The translations under genes were made by a program, and so were the position numbers. DNA of 64,000 bases from Rhea pennata. Taxonomy: Eukaryota; Chordata; Aves; Rheiformes; Rheidae. This document shows, one piece after another, positions 1 through 13,176 of this stretch (position 1 is the stretch's first letter; each line of letters begins with the position of its first letter). The DNA lies in contig NC_084664.1 in NCBI RefSeq assembly GCF_028389875.1, positions 117,993,966 to 118,057,965 of the forward strand, given 5' to 3'. Under the pieces are notes generated by a model. It ran no database searches. It saw only the letters and a program-made list of their open reading frames with translations, and was not told the origin of the DNA.

Positions 1-2821
1 GTAAAAAGGATAACTGATGATTCCTGAGAAAAAAACAAGTCCTTATTTAATGCCAAGAGAAGTCGGGATGAATCCTTTTCTTTCACATTCTACACATATC
101 AAAGGAAAATTACTTCCAAAGAAAATTAAGCATAGGGAAGAATCATTAGAATATTCAATAGTAAGCCTACCTTGGAAAAGCAGACAAAAAAGTTAAGTCA
201 TTTAGTCTAGAAAAATCAAAAGCTGAAGGCAGATGCAAAGAATATAAATATCAATAAAGAGAAAACACCAGTTAACCTAGGGCTTTGATTCCATCACAGT
301 CTAACCTGATGTATTGGTTGGCCAAGTTCCCCTCCTTTTTGTTATCACTTAAAGGAACTGAACACTAGGAAAGACGAGCACTTTGGTTATATACAAAACA
401 AAATTAACATATGCCCTCCAGAAAATCTCAGAATAAACAAACCAACACAATTTTTAAACATTATATTTCATAAAAGACAATGATAAAAAAGTACAAACAT
501 TTTCATGAACAACAAAACAAAACAAAAAAAAAACTTATGATAGTACATAGGAAATTCCCAGCATTTGTTTCAGTGCATTTTTCATTAAGCCTATCTTATA
601 TAATCTCTACAAATAAAATAATCTTAAGTACACTTCCTCTTGCTGATATGCAGTGTGTCATTGTAACATTTTTAAACACCTGGCTCCTTAGTAACCCACC
701 ACAACATAGCATTAGTAAACAATGATAGAAAAATAGACCTGGAAGATCCCAAAAGAACATATATTTTGCGCTTGTCAATATAATCTCTATTTCAAAATGA
801 TTTTTTTGTTTTATATTCTCCTTCTTGAATTTAAAATACAGTAGGTGGGCTTAAAAGTGTCTTAGCATATCAACTAGATTCAACTGTCAATGTTTCTGTA
901 ACATTTTTACTTGTTAATTTGTAAGGCCTTAAGAATCTTGAAAAATACTTCCTCTATCTTTTCCCTCCATGTTAACTCCTTGAAGAGAAGACTTACTTCA
1001 TTTGTCTCGTCAGGAATGGAAAAGCCAGTGTGCTTGACTTCTCTCTATATTTTAGAAGAATTATGAAAATACCAAAAGGAATGTGCACAACTCTCAGTTT
1101 TGCACCTCATTAATTTTGTTTGAAGGCACCTTCTATGTTAAAATTCACTATAGAAGAGTACAGAGTTCAAGCAGGTAGTATACATACAATATTTTGGTGT
1201 AATTTAAGATGGCAACTTTTAAAATTCCCTAAAGTGATAAAAAATATTTTGGTTAATATTTGGTTAACTGTTGGTTAACATTTCATAATTTAACATATGT
1301 CACCTTGGGGCCCTAATATTTAAACTTCTAAAGATAACTCAGCTATATGTCATAATCCATTCACATATTAGTTTAACTAAGACCACACATGATTAATCAC
1401 TTAGTCCTGTAAAGTTATATTAATTCAGCTATAGCATATGAATGTGTGATATAGGATGTATATATGTATATGAACATATGCATGTACTAGAATAAAAATT
1501 GCACATTAATTTCACAGAATTCCTTCCACATTCTTAACAAATGGGCACAAAAGCATGCTTCAGAAAAAGGTACAGACCTACCATACTGAAAGACGCCTCA
1601 TAATCAAAGGTGTTAAATTGTAAGTACTGAAAATCAGAAATCACTTCTAAATTACATCAGGGATTTCAAAATTATTAATTTCATCAGTTCTTAAAGAATT
1701 GTATTAGTCTGTTATGAAATAAGACCAATTTTATTTGAGGATATAGTTGTTCACACAGTATAACTATTTTATTTACTCATACGCCTCAGAATATTCTATA
1801 CACTCAGTTATAGAAAATGTAGTCAGGAGGTAATGAAAACACTTAAGCATGCTTTTGAAGGATGTTTGTTCACTTTATATTCACTTTTTCGTTATTTGCA
1901 TTGCACTACATCATTGCTAAAGCGTATTAGACAACTGATAGATTTTAAGGTCATTCCAATATGGTTTAAAATATCTTATAATCTGCTCTTAACTATTCAA
2001 TCAAATCATTACATTTTTCTAAAATACTTGGGATGTCTACAAATCAGCTATAACTTTACTTAAGAATGGCTAAGGGCAAAATTTACTGCTGAGATATCAA
2101 TGAAAAAATTGTGTTTACGGCAAAAAGAACCCCGAGTACAGACAGCACCACACAGTCTGTGGCAGTAATTCAGGAGACCAACACACAGCAATGAGTCAAA
2201 GTTAGCATTCTTTGTCAACACTCTTACAGAACACTTTACTGATAAACAATCCTTATCACATCCTGCTTTCCATCATTCACAGAAGCAGAAGTCATTCTTT
2301 GGTTCTTAAAGAGTTGAATTGTGACAAACAAAACAGTTCAGTAGTTCTTGGTTAGTATCTTTGCATTAACATAGAAAATAAACAATTCAGTCCATTTTCT
2401 TAGTATTAACAAGGGATGTATAAAAATATTAGGAAAAGATAATGCTTAGGAATGGAATTCTTTTAGGTAGCATAACACTACAAGCAAACATAGAATTTGA
2501 AGATATGTTTTTTGTTCTAAGACAAGGAGAGAGCCTAATTGCTCATACATTTAACACCTCAAAAATAGAAACAAGACAGGACCTATCCTTAACAGGTCTG
2601 CGCAACCTCAATCTCATTGAAAGTCATTGACTTGAGGATACTTAGTGCATCATAGAAGTATTCAGCACTCTACTAGAACAGACCCTTAAAAAAGAATGTA
2701 TTAATATATTACAGGTGGAATTTTAAAAAGCACTTGGGACTGGTCTAATTTCAGTTCCACTTAGGCCATCATAATCAGTGGAACAGTTAGACCAACACAG
2801 TGTTTCTGAAAATCTCACACT
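1..2821. other. Downstream of B4GALT6: no gene seen
   Basis: AT-rich sequence with only short open frames in no conserved context. It may be intergenic or the distal part of a longer 3' UTR, since AATAAA on the minus strand recurs at 1768-1773 and 1730-1735. From recalled synteny TTR would lie further left; none of its exons is recognised here. Confidence 0.6.
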
Positions 2822-2840
2822 GCAAGCTTTAGGATCGTGT

Positions 2841-2846
2841 TTTATT
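2841..2846 (-). terminator. Candidate polyadenylation signal AATAAA
   Basis: TTTATT on the plus strand is AATAAA in gene sense. About 20-50 nt downstream in gene sense lie GU-rich stretches (GCAGTGTGAGATTTT and CACTGTGTTGGTCT), as expected for a cleavage/polyadenylation site. Cleavage would fall near 2815-2825. Confidence 0.5.
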
Positions 2847-2943
2847 ATTTTCTTAAAAACATAACTTTAATATTCTTCCAATGAAGATATATTTTTGGCT
2901 CTTCTGATTTTGGAGGAATAAAAGTGCTGTTTACTAGGATTAA

Positions 2944-2952
2944 AAAGAAAGA

Positions 2953-3014
<62 letters not shown>
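2944..3014. repeat. (GA)n microsatellite in the 3' UTR
   Basis: About 70 bp of GA repeats with scattered A interruptions. The Ser/Leu- and Arg/Glu-rich open frames across it are artefacts of the repeat. Confidence 0.9.
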
Positions 3015-3944
3015 ACAATACCAAAATATGGTATGCACCCAGACACACTGTTTTAGGCATTAAAATCCCTGACATTGACACTAGTGGCACACGTGGAAAC
3101 AGAGTTCCTGTAGATCATAATACACAACCACCACAGGATTTTTCATAATACACATGCAATATGCATATAAATACGATTTAGGTGTCAGGCAGAGAATCAC
3201 AGGATTTTGCTGGCAATAAATAATTAAAAGTTTTCTTTCTTGTAAGTTCATAGATGAAATTGATTTTTCTATATAGATATGCAGGAGGCCTAAAGCTCAA
3301 AACTAGTATAACAGTTTACAGTCATAGCTGGCCAACAATTAATATTTCCTTCATTTCACATAAGGTATAACCTTTTTTTTAAGCATACTTGCATTTTACA
3401 CTTTTTCTTTCATGCTAATAAAAACATTCCTACAGAATTTAAACAAGAACACACTAAAATACATACAGAAGCATAAAATATTTAAAAGCAATGTACACAC
3501 ATTAACTTACATCACTTATTTACAAAACATGGTTTAAAAAGGAACAAAAGCATTAATTTAAATACACGGAGGGGAAGAACAGAGGGAGCAGTATAAAAAA
3601 TTCCTGGAAGAAGAGGTCTCTCTCCCAGCTTCCAGTCAAGCTATAGGTCTGTTTCTGATAATTGAGTGGTTAAGATAGAGAACATGGAGAACGAAGGCTT
3701 GAACAGTAGTTTCATGCTGTAAACATCTGAATGGTAGCTGCTGGCTTTTCTTTCAGAAGAAAATGCATGGTATATACAATCATTTTACTTCTCATCCCAA
3801 ATATGCATCATCAAATGGTTAAAAATCCTTAATTCTAAGCTGCTGTTTGTTGATTTTTATTTCTTTTTCATAGTGTCTGTAGTGTCTTAGTAGCTTCTAG
3901 TATTAATGTTTACTCCAGTAGTGTAGCTTGTCAATGCATTTCCA

Positions 3945-4092
3945 TCAATAGTCTCTAACAGGAGCAAGTTCTGGTATGAGATTTACAGTTATATTTTTAT
4001 ATAACCTACTGACAAGTATTTTAGGAGTATATATTAAATTGTTCAACCCATCAAGGTACTGACGTTCTCTGGAATACCTCAGAAGTTTGTAT
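3945..4092 (-). CDS. B4GALT6: B4GALT6 coding exon 9: C-terminus and stop codon
   Basis: 148 nt coding from R334 to Y382, then TGA (complement of 3945-3947). It starts YKLLRYSRERQYLDGLNNLI and ends VNLIPELAPVRDY. The acceptor is CTCTACAG. A sequon lies at N367-I-T. The C-terminal RDY differs from human EDY (memory); otherwise the block is collinear with human B4GALT6. Confidence 0.96.
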
Positions 4093-4308
4093 CTGTAGAG
4101 GGAGTTAGAAGGCAAAAACATGAAAAAGATTTGGAAGAAACAGTTTAATTGATGTTTGGTATGACACTAGAACAGTCATTTCACTGTTTAATATTATATA
4201 CTTCAAATTCAGAAACTGTATCTCAGTACTTATAAATTACCAGGTTACCCACCTGAGCTTTAAAAGCCAGTTATTTTCTGCAAGAGCTTTTTTCTTTCCT
4301 TTTTTTTT

Positions 4309-4366
<58 letters not shown>

Positions 4367-7300
4367 CCCACATCAGATTCTCACATTTTATGTTCACATA
4401 CACAAATTATGATAAGACTAAAGGAAAGAAGATAATTAATGTATATATTTTTGTGGCTGCAAATGATTTTTAAGAGATATTCAATTTCTTCACATTCTTT
4501 TCCTTTAATATATCACTGCAGAGGTCAGGGAAGATTTAGGTGCCTTCAGCATACATATCTTCATGTAAAAATATCTGAATCTCTTAATTTTAACCTTAAA
4601 TCTCCTACGTTTGAAAACATTTAAATTTGAGGTGATTAATAAACAACTTTCTATGACCAAAGAATACTGATACGTACACCTTAGCTTGATATCACATATC
4701 TACTTATTTCTAAAGTACATGACTGTGTCTATTTTCTGCTTTACTCACAATTTTTAAATAAAGATCTTCTCAGAAAAAGAGATGACTGATAACACAAGCA
4801 GTATTTCTAATTATCTTTAAACATAAAAAACAAAAAAAGTTTATAGTGTATGTTTTAACTTTAACCTATATCTCAACTACTATATTTTGGCTGCTTTTCT
4901 ACTTTAGGGCAGCCAGAACTTACTGGTCAATTAAACCATTTTTCATCTTTGCAGCAAAAGAGAGGAATTTAGAAATAAAATTGTCAGGTGAATGTAAACA
5001 GGACCGGCTTCTAAGAAAAGAAATATGATGGAAGAAACCAATCTTTGAGTTTTACAGTCTCTTTTCACACAGGCTGTACTGTTTCCTTTTGAAGAATGTC
5101 TAAATATATAAACTAGAGGAGCCCTTCCAACACTAATTCCTGATCAGAGAAGTATGACAATACAATAGTATTCTGCAATAACGTAACAACAACATTCTGC
5201 TTCAGAGAGTATGATAACAGTATCTTCTGGCGCACAGACTCATTCTCTCTCATGGTTAAATAAAATAAAACCAACACAGCCAAACACATTAAGTTTTAAG
5301 AAAATATTGAGTTTAGCACTAAAGAAGTAGTACTGACAGGTACTGAGTGCTTATTGTACGTGTGGAAGATGTATACAAGACAAAAATCTTTAAACCTTTC
5401 GTATTTGAACAGTATTCTGTTTCTCTTACCGTCCTAAAAATTGGACTTCACCTCTATGATGGTGAGGAATGGATTTGTACTTCCCTAAATCTCCCTCTGG
5501 TCTTGTTACATTGTATCCAGCGTAGCGAACTCTACAGTATAAAATATAAACATTTGTATAAAGAATATTAAAAAATATTTTTTTGAGTTACACCAAGAGT
5601 GAAAAGTATGCATCAAAGGTTTTAAAACTGATTCTTTGCATTCACTGTCATTTTCTTCATAAAAAAGTTCATCGGTTTAAAAACAAACAAAAAAGGTGTT
5701 ATTCTTTGATTCTTTTTGTCAAAGCAAGAAAAGCAGACTCCTATATCCAGAACTGATAAAGCTGGAAAAAACAGTGAAGTACGCTATATTAATTATTTTA
5801 TAGTAAGTGCTTCCTGCTTTATTGTTATGGCACAACAGCATGAGAAAATGTGAAAATAGTGTATTTTTATACTTATCCTTGTAAGACCTGTCCTTTAAAA
5901 TAATAAGTATGTATGTATGTATAAACTCATGTAGGCACCTAGTTTTAAGAACTCCAAATAACTGAAAATATTTTATATTTTTTATTGTAAGTAATTACTA
6001 GTATCTTATACAGTGAGCTTTACTGTCCAATTTGTGACTGTCAATATAATCAGAATAATTTATTGGACACTGCTCTAAGATATGGAAGACACTTAAATTC
6101 AAGTCTATTATACAGTCTGCGAGATAATGAAAATCAAAAGAAAGGCAGTGCACAGAGGAATAGAAGGAATGAGCCTAAATATGCTAATACCATCATTAGA
6201 CCTATCTCAGAAAAGTCTAACTGTCCAAATGCCAATATGAAAGAATACCATCTAAATAGTATGTTATGATATTTCTAAAAGGAATCCTTTAAAATGTTGC
6301 AATTTGTTCATATATATATATATATATATTTTGCTTTAAATAATTACCATCAAGTGATAAATATCACAGAACAGTAAGAAAGACATAAGCACTGAACACT
6401 CACCTGTTCCAAAGGTCATCATCTTCTCCACCCCATCCCCAAAAGGCATTTGGAAACCCATTGATCTTTTTGAATTGTTCTACTGTCAGTCCACTTACAC
6501 CGCCAAAGAACTCATTGTAAGGAAGACTGAAAATGATAGGCACATTTTTTATTATTAGCTGAACCAAAATAAGTAATCCTTTCTTTTAAAGATTCTTTTC
6601 AATAAAACAAAAAGAATGAAAAGCTAAGGGCACAACAGAAGAAGGTGCTGAATGCATCCACCAAGAAAAGCTGGTTCACAGATCACTAACATTAACAAAG
6701 ACATAAGGAAGATAAATAAAATGTAGTATTGTCAGATTTGTATAAAAGGTAATTTCAGGCAGTAGCTCAAGTCAGTATCATTACATGAAACAAAAGCCTA
6801 TCGCATACTTTAGATAGCTGCTTTAAACTTAAAGCAGAATGAAAAGTGAGGTTTTCAAGCTTTTGTACGTTGACACTATTAGACTGAAAAAGTTCCCTTA
6901 TCCAATTGAAAAGAATAAGTAATCTGATCTAGTAATTGTAATTCATGTCCAAATTCCACAGAATTGTGAAAAAATAAAATGTAATCATTTAATAGTACAT
7001 ACTTGATTGCAGTGAAACATATATTATTAAAAAAAACCCTCAACTTTGCAGTTTTCAGATGCTAAACTTTTCCACCAAGAAAATAGAGGCGTTCTGCCAG
7101 TATACATGCAGTAATTATTAATTAACATTTATTAAGTACTAAGTAGCTAGCCAACATGAAAAGTTAAGATAGCTATTTAACACAACATACTAAGGCCCAG
7201 GTGGTGTGATTTCCATTTTTCAAAACACCATCAATGCAGAAGAATGCTTAAGATCAACATATACTTTGACCGTGGCCACTAACAAGAGCAGTTACCAAAT

Positions 7301-10300
7301 CACATCAGTCCTTTACTCAGAAACTGCAACAGTTTCTTTAATGGATTCTGTCTCAGAAACCACTTGCAATTTCAAAGTAACTGAATGTAATTTTGATGCC
7401 TCCACATCTGGAGCCCACAAAGAGCCAGAACTATCTGCAGAAAGATTTACTGTTTCTTCGGCCACAATAGCCACTGTGGACACTAAAGGACATACAACTC
7501 TAGAATGCAGGGGGGGAAAGAAAAATGGACGGCTATGGTCATAACCATGTAATTTCTGACCTCTTTGGAAATAACAGGGTTCCTTAAAATCTTAATAGCT
7601 TTTAGGGAAGGTTGTTACTAAGTTAATTTTCTATATAATGCTTCCAATATTTAACTGAAATTGAAGGTGTTTGAAAAAACCCAAGGAATAACAGCTTATA
7701 GAATTGTTTGAGGTTTTCGTGTGTGTGTGCGTGTGTGTGTGTGTGCGCGTGTATACCTGTAGTGTGTACGTATATATACATATGTGTGCATGCATGCACA
7801 TGTTTATAGATTTTACATATTTATATGTTCATATATGTATACATAAATACATAAATAAAATCCTTTAAATCTTTATTGCTGGGTGACTGACAACTCAAAA
7901 TCTAAATATGCAGTCACGTCTCTAATGCATAGTTTTTGATCTGTTAGATATTAAAATTGACCAACTTTACAAATACTTGTTCAGGATGGCATATATCCAC
8001 ATGGAAGAAGTAAAAAACTGCAGTATGATCTGAACTGATTTGAAATAAGTGTTGAGATAGTAGTCACAGAATATTAAAAAAGCAACTGAAACACCATTAA
8101 TGTAAAATGGCAGAAGAAACAGAGACAATGAAGCTGCAGGACCAGCTACATTAATCAAATTTCAATACAAATTGAATATAAAATATGAAATAGTCTGAGC
8201 AAAAGAGAAATCGTCTGTTTAAAAAGCAGTACAAACCACAAATAAACTGTACACTTACGAGAAAATTAAGAAACTTTTCCCACGATATTTTATTGCGGAT
8301 GTAATTTGTTTTCTTATCTGTTAACTTTGTTAACAAACACCAAAGGCTTATGTAACCAGAAAAGCTTTCTAAGAAGCAAGACAAATTTTTCCCTCTTGAC
8401 ACAGAGGGCTATAATTTATTAAGATCAATCTTACTGCTACAAAAATTGGGTCATCAATTTAAAATATTGAAAAATATTATTAAATACATTTAAACACCTT
8501 TAAACTAGCAATGTCTAAATACTGTTACTAAGCTTAAGTTTTCCTTTTATAAGATCAGATATTCATTTACATAAAGACTATGATAGGAGGCTGTATTATT
8601 GGTTTTGTCTCCTGTAGATATTATCACAGATTTCAAACACTAAGAATGTTTCTTGGTCCTTAAGAAACAATATGAATAAAACTTATAACTTACATATACA
8701 TGTATTTGTCCAGCTTTGCAGCAAAATGACGTGGCATTTCTCCACATCCATAATAATTTCGGTCATTTTCAGGCAAATGATCCACATCATGAAATATTAT
8801 GCAGTCCCAAAAATCATCCTTCATAGCCTCTTTGAAGCCAACATTAAAGAGCATTGCACGATTAAAAGGTTGCGTACCTGTCTTCAAACACAAAACAAAG
8901 GAGAAATTTTAAGAATTAAGAACAGAGAAATTACTCCAATAATGTAAGAAATATATCATTCATTATATAAAGAAGCATTGAGAAAGATGCTTGTTATTTC
9001 TCTAACCAGAGCAATCGCTCTATATCACCTGCGCCAACTATATCACCTGCATTTTCTGATTTTAAAAGTTTATAAAGGTCTGCTCTTGCACAAAATTTAA
9101 CAGCACTTGCAACTTCCAACACTAGTAACTCTAAAGTATCAAAACATAGGTGCTCTTGATCAATACAGCATGACATTACCAGTTAAAGAAATGCTGATAC
9201 ACATTAGAAATGAAACATTAAGTTTCATTTCTTGTTCAAACAGACTACTGAAGAATTTCAAGTGCTGTGTAAATGCTTATAACTTGATTACACATTTATA
9301 GTTAACATCATGCTAGAACATATTTCCAGTTTCCTAGAGATCGAGATCTTAACAGTTTGACTCCAACTCTCTATTTATGGTACAAGTTAATCTCCGCATT
9401 TTAATTTGGAACAATTAAGACTTCTCTAAGCTCAGACAAAGCTATATAGTTTACAAGACCTTCTGATGCAACAAATACATTATATATGATATATTTTAAT
9501 AGAATTTAGTAGACTTTTCTTTATTTTCTGCATTTTTTTTCATTTTTATCACCTGAAAATACTGCATAAGACAGCCCAAGAAAAATAAAACCAATAATTT
9601 CTTTAACAATCAGCTACTTATTTTGTATGCTCAATGGTCCTTAAGGTAACACTCTGAACTATATTGCACCTTGATTATGCAAGAATCCCCTCCCATACAC
9701 ATTTTTTTCTTCTTTTTTTTTTGTTTTGTTTTGTTTTTCCTCCGTATCCATTCCTTCGTTTCTGAAAAGACTCTAGCCAAGATCAGTATGGTGAGTAACT
9801 TTATATCATGGACATTTCCCTTACCTTTCATTGCTGTTAATCAGATAGTTCATTCTTTAAGGCTATTGTTTTTGACTGGATTGAAATGAGTGTGTGTTGT
9901 AAAATGGTCTGCAAAAGATCATTTTGAATTTTTATGCACAAAATCTAACACTTTAAAGACAAAAGATCTAACAGTGCAGTGTTATCAGCTATAAAATATC
10001 AACCTGTATTCGAAGAAAGGCAATGTGTTTCTTGTTATGGATAAATTTAGGGAACAAAGTTGAACTTTCCTTTTTGACTCAATGGATTAGTGCAGAAGAG
10101 TAACAATTTGTTAAATTTTGCATTCACCCAAATAGTTATGATAAGGTCAAAACTCCTTTACTACGGCATCTTAAGGAGTCACATTTCAAGTAAATGCTGT
10201 TACCTGTTCAACAACATAGAAGGCAAATTCTAGACGCTGCTTCTGCAACATCGGTATCAGGTGTCGGAAAAAAATTGGAAGATGCTCATGGCGATTCCGA

Positions 10301-13145
10301 AAAGGAATGAGGATAGCCACCTTCAAAAAGTTATATATATCAAGGTATTATATTAACATTTTTCAATTTTAATATTTCAATACAGCTTAAGACTTCTGTG
10401 GCTTACATAGACTTTTCAACTTGATATTCAAATTGGTTTAATATTTCACAGCATTTTCATTCCCATTAGGAAAGTAGTTTGGAATTTACCTCAAGCAATT
10501 AAAAAAGAAGGAATCATTTTGAAATAAAAGCTAAATAAATTTTTGTTGGTATAAACACATGTTTCTAAAAACACTTTAAGCAATATACATATCGGACAGA
10601 CGTTCGTATCCACATAATAAAATAGCAAAGTTGATGAACTTCTAAAAGTTCACAACAATCCAGTTGCAGCTTTTCTCCAAGCTTTAATCTTTTGTTGAAT
10701 ATAGATAGCATATAATATGTCTACTATAGTATACTATATACAGATAAATAATATATATTTTTATATACATATATACAAATAAAAGATTGACAGTTGTAAG
10801 CACTCAACTACTCTTGAATACATATAGAAGAAAAAAAATACACATTATCTTACCTTCCATCGTGGCTTACAGTCTTTTGGTTTCCAGCGTCCTCCTGGTT
10901 TAATGTCTAAATCTTTTGAAAACACTTCATGGATTTCATCAAAACTAATTTCACTCATATTCACATTGATAAGGCCTCCTAAGTACAGGAAGATGTGTTA
11001 TATTTATTAATTTCAATTAAGACAACAAATCTAATTCTGTAAGTTATATCATAGCTAAATAACATAAGGAATTTATTTATACTACAAACAGGTAAAGAAG
11101 AAACAATTTATAGCATTCCTCTTAATATTTAGCTTTTACAGAATGAATGTCAGTGTTTCCCCGTGTAAATCTTGTAAGTAAAATCCTTATTTCAGAGGAC
11201 ACATAACAGGCAAAAATAATTTGAACTCCATACTTCTTTCAGAAAACTAGAAGTCACCCTTTATTTTAGTATCGTTCTTAATGATTTCACACCATCTGCA
11301 CTATTGAATGGATAATTCTCCCTGCCTACACCTTGACACAAAAGGAGATGAACCATCAACATATTCAACTAACTTCCTCAATTTTAATATTAAATAGCTA
11401 CGCACAATTCATGAACAACCTTCACCTATAAATTCACCAGTGTCTGCATCAGACCAATATATAGCAAGTGGCTGGATTTAATAACTATCACTAATAGAAC
11501 TAACGAGCCCAATGGGAAAACCATTCACAGATGCCTAGCGATGAGAGAAAATAATTCAGCAAGATAATGAGTATAGACTATAATGTGGTAGCAAAAAATT
11601 CAAATTATTGTTTATTATGAGAAAATATTTCCAATTAGTTGACAGCTAAGAGCTGTCAGACTTCAGAACTAGAAAAAATGATTTATAGTAAATAGTCTAC
11701 CCTGAAAAGCAAAAGCAGAGGGAATCACAAAAATTCAGGGAGAAGAGTAGTCTAATATCCAGTAACCCAAAGCTCAAATTGCTCTTCAGCAACTACTATA
11801 TTAGAACATCAAATAAGAATCTTGCAATAACTTGACAGACTATAGAATATTCTAGTTGCTTTTTCTTAAAATTCAGAAGTCTTTTGGAGAGGGCTGGAAT
11901 TTTAAAGACATAAAGAATTTGCACTCATATTCTCCCCTGTACCCATGTGTCCAAGAAAAGTATTTTGTGTTTGCTTCATGTTCTAACACTGAACTGACTA
12001 ACTTTCAAAATCTTTTGGAAAGGTCTAAATTTCTGGAGAACAGCAATTAGTTTCAGGAGACAGTGGAAGATACTGCAAGAGGCATTTTAGGTTTGTATCT
12101 GATTAATAATGAGAACTAATTGACAATATAAATGTAGAAGGTAATTTTGAAAAGGATCAAGAGCAACAAAATAAGGAAAAGAGATTTAGTAGATATAAAG
12201 CAGATTTAAACAACCCACATTTTCTTAGAAGGAGGAGGAAAACTGGCAGTTCCTGAAAAAGACTGCATAAAAATATCCCAGAACAAGCTAATCCTACACA
12301 GAGTTAAAAAAGAAGCATAGATGATGATCATTGCAGTTTTATTCAAAGCTCTTCAGTAACCTGAAAATGAAAAAGAAATTATACAAAATATAGAAATGAA
12401 GGTATGCAACAAAAGATCACCAGATTACTACACCAGAAAAGGAAGCAAACAACACATGACGCAAAGGATTCATATGCCTTGGTCTTCTGAGAAAAGCCTG
12501 TGAACAGATGCTCACTGAGGTTAAATGTGAAAAAGAGATAGGAGCCAGGGCCAGGACTAGTTAATATCTATATTAACCAGAATGTTATATAAGACAGATG
12601 CATCTAATTTGGTGGGAATGATGAAATACTCTCCAGAGTGTTTAAAAATTAGCCATAGTAATTTCAAAGTTTAGTACTATCAAAAGAACACAGGAAAAAG
12701 GATTAACTATTCTTTCATTTATTTATTTTAATGATTTACATGCTATAGAAATAACTTTGGTAAAAGAGTTGTTCTCCTGAAACAACCTGTTGAACATTTT
12801 TTTTTTTAATTATAAAGGGACGATTTTTTTTCCAGAAATAGATTATACCAAACCCACTTCATTTTTTTTCTTTGATACAGTAATCAGTCTGGCAGAGTAG
12901 AGGGAAACAATCTGCTGTGCTTTATGACTAAGTTTTTGACACATCAGAACAACATTCTATTACATAATACAGAAAAAAATGATATGTATGTGATAATCAA
13001 CAAGAAAGTGTAAAACTCATTGAAGAAGTTTTTAAAATATTTCATTGTCAGCTTAAGGGAGGCAGGAGAAGGCATCTCAGGCTTGGCCTACAACGGCCTT
13101 AGTATTTCCTGCTTCTATTCATATCTAACAACTCTATAATTTGGG

Positions 13146-13176
<31 letters not shown>

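Larger units (their letters stand above)
2822..3944 (-). other. B4GALT6: B4GALT6 3' untranslated region (probable extent)
   Basis: This is noncoding sequence after the TGA. The left limit is set by the candidate polyadenylation signal at 2841-2846. It includes a (GA)n tract on the plus strand (2944-3014), which would be (UC)n in the transcript. Longer forms ending further left are possible: other AATAAA hexamers on this strand lie at 1768-1773 and 1730-1735. Confidence 0.5.

Noticed and set aside
2845..3148. Ser/Leu-rich and Arg/Glu-rich frames on both strands
   Set aside because: Direct translation of the (GA)n/(CT)n microsatellite in the 3' UTR.
4317..4366. Possible CRISPR-like or satellite array
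   Set aside because: Simple dinucleotide microsatellite; no spaced repeats anywhere in the window.
7206..7544. 112-codon plus-strand frame, Ser/Thr-rich, inside intron 6
   Set aside because: Begins with GTG rather than ATG, antisense within an intron, no recognised domain or splice partners.
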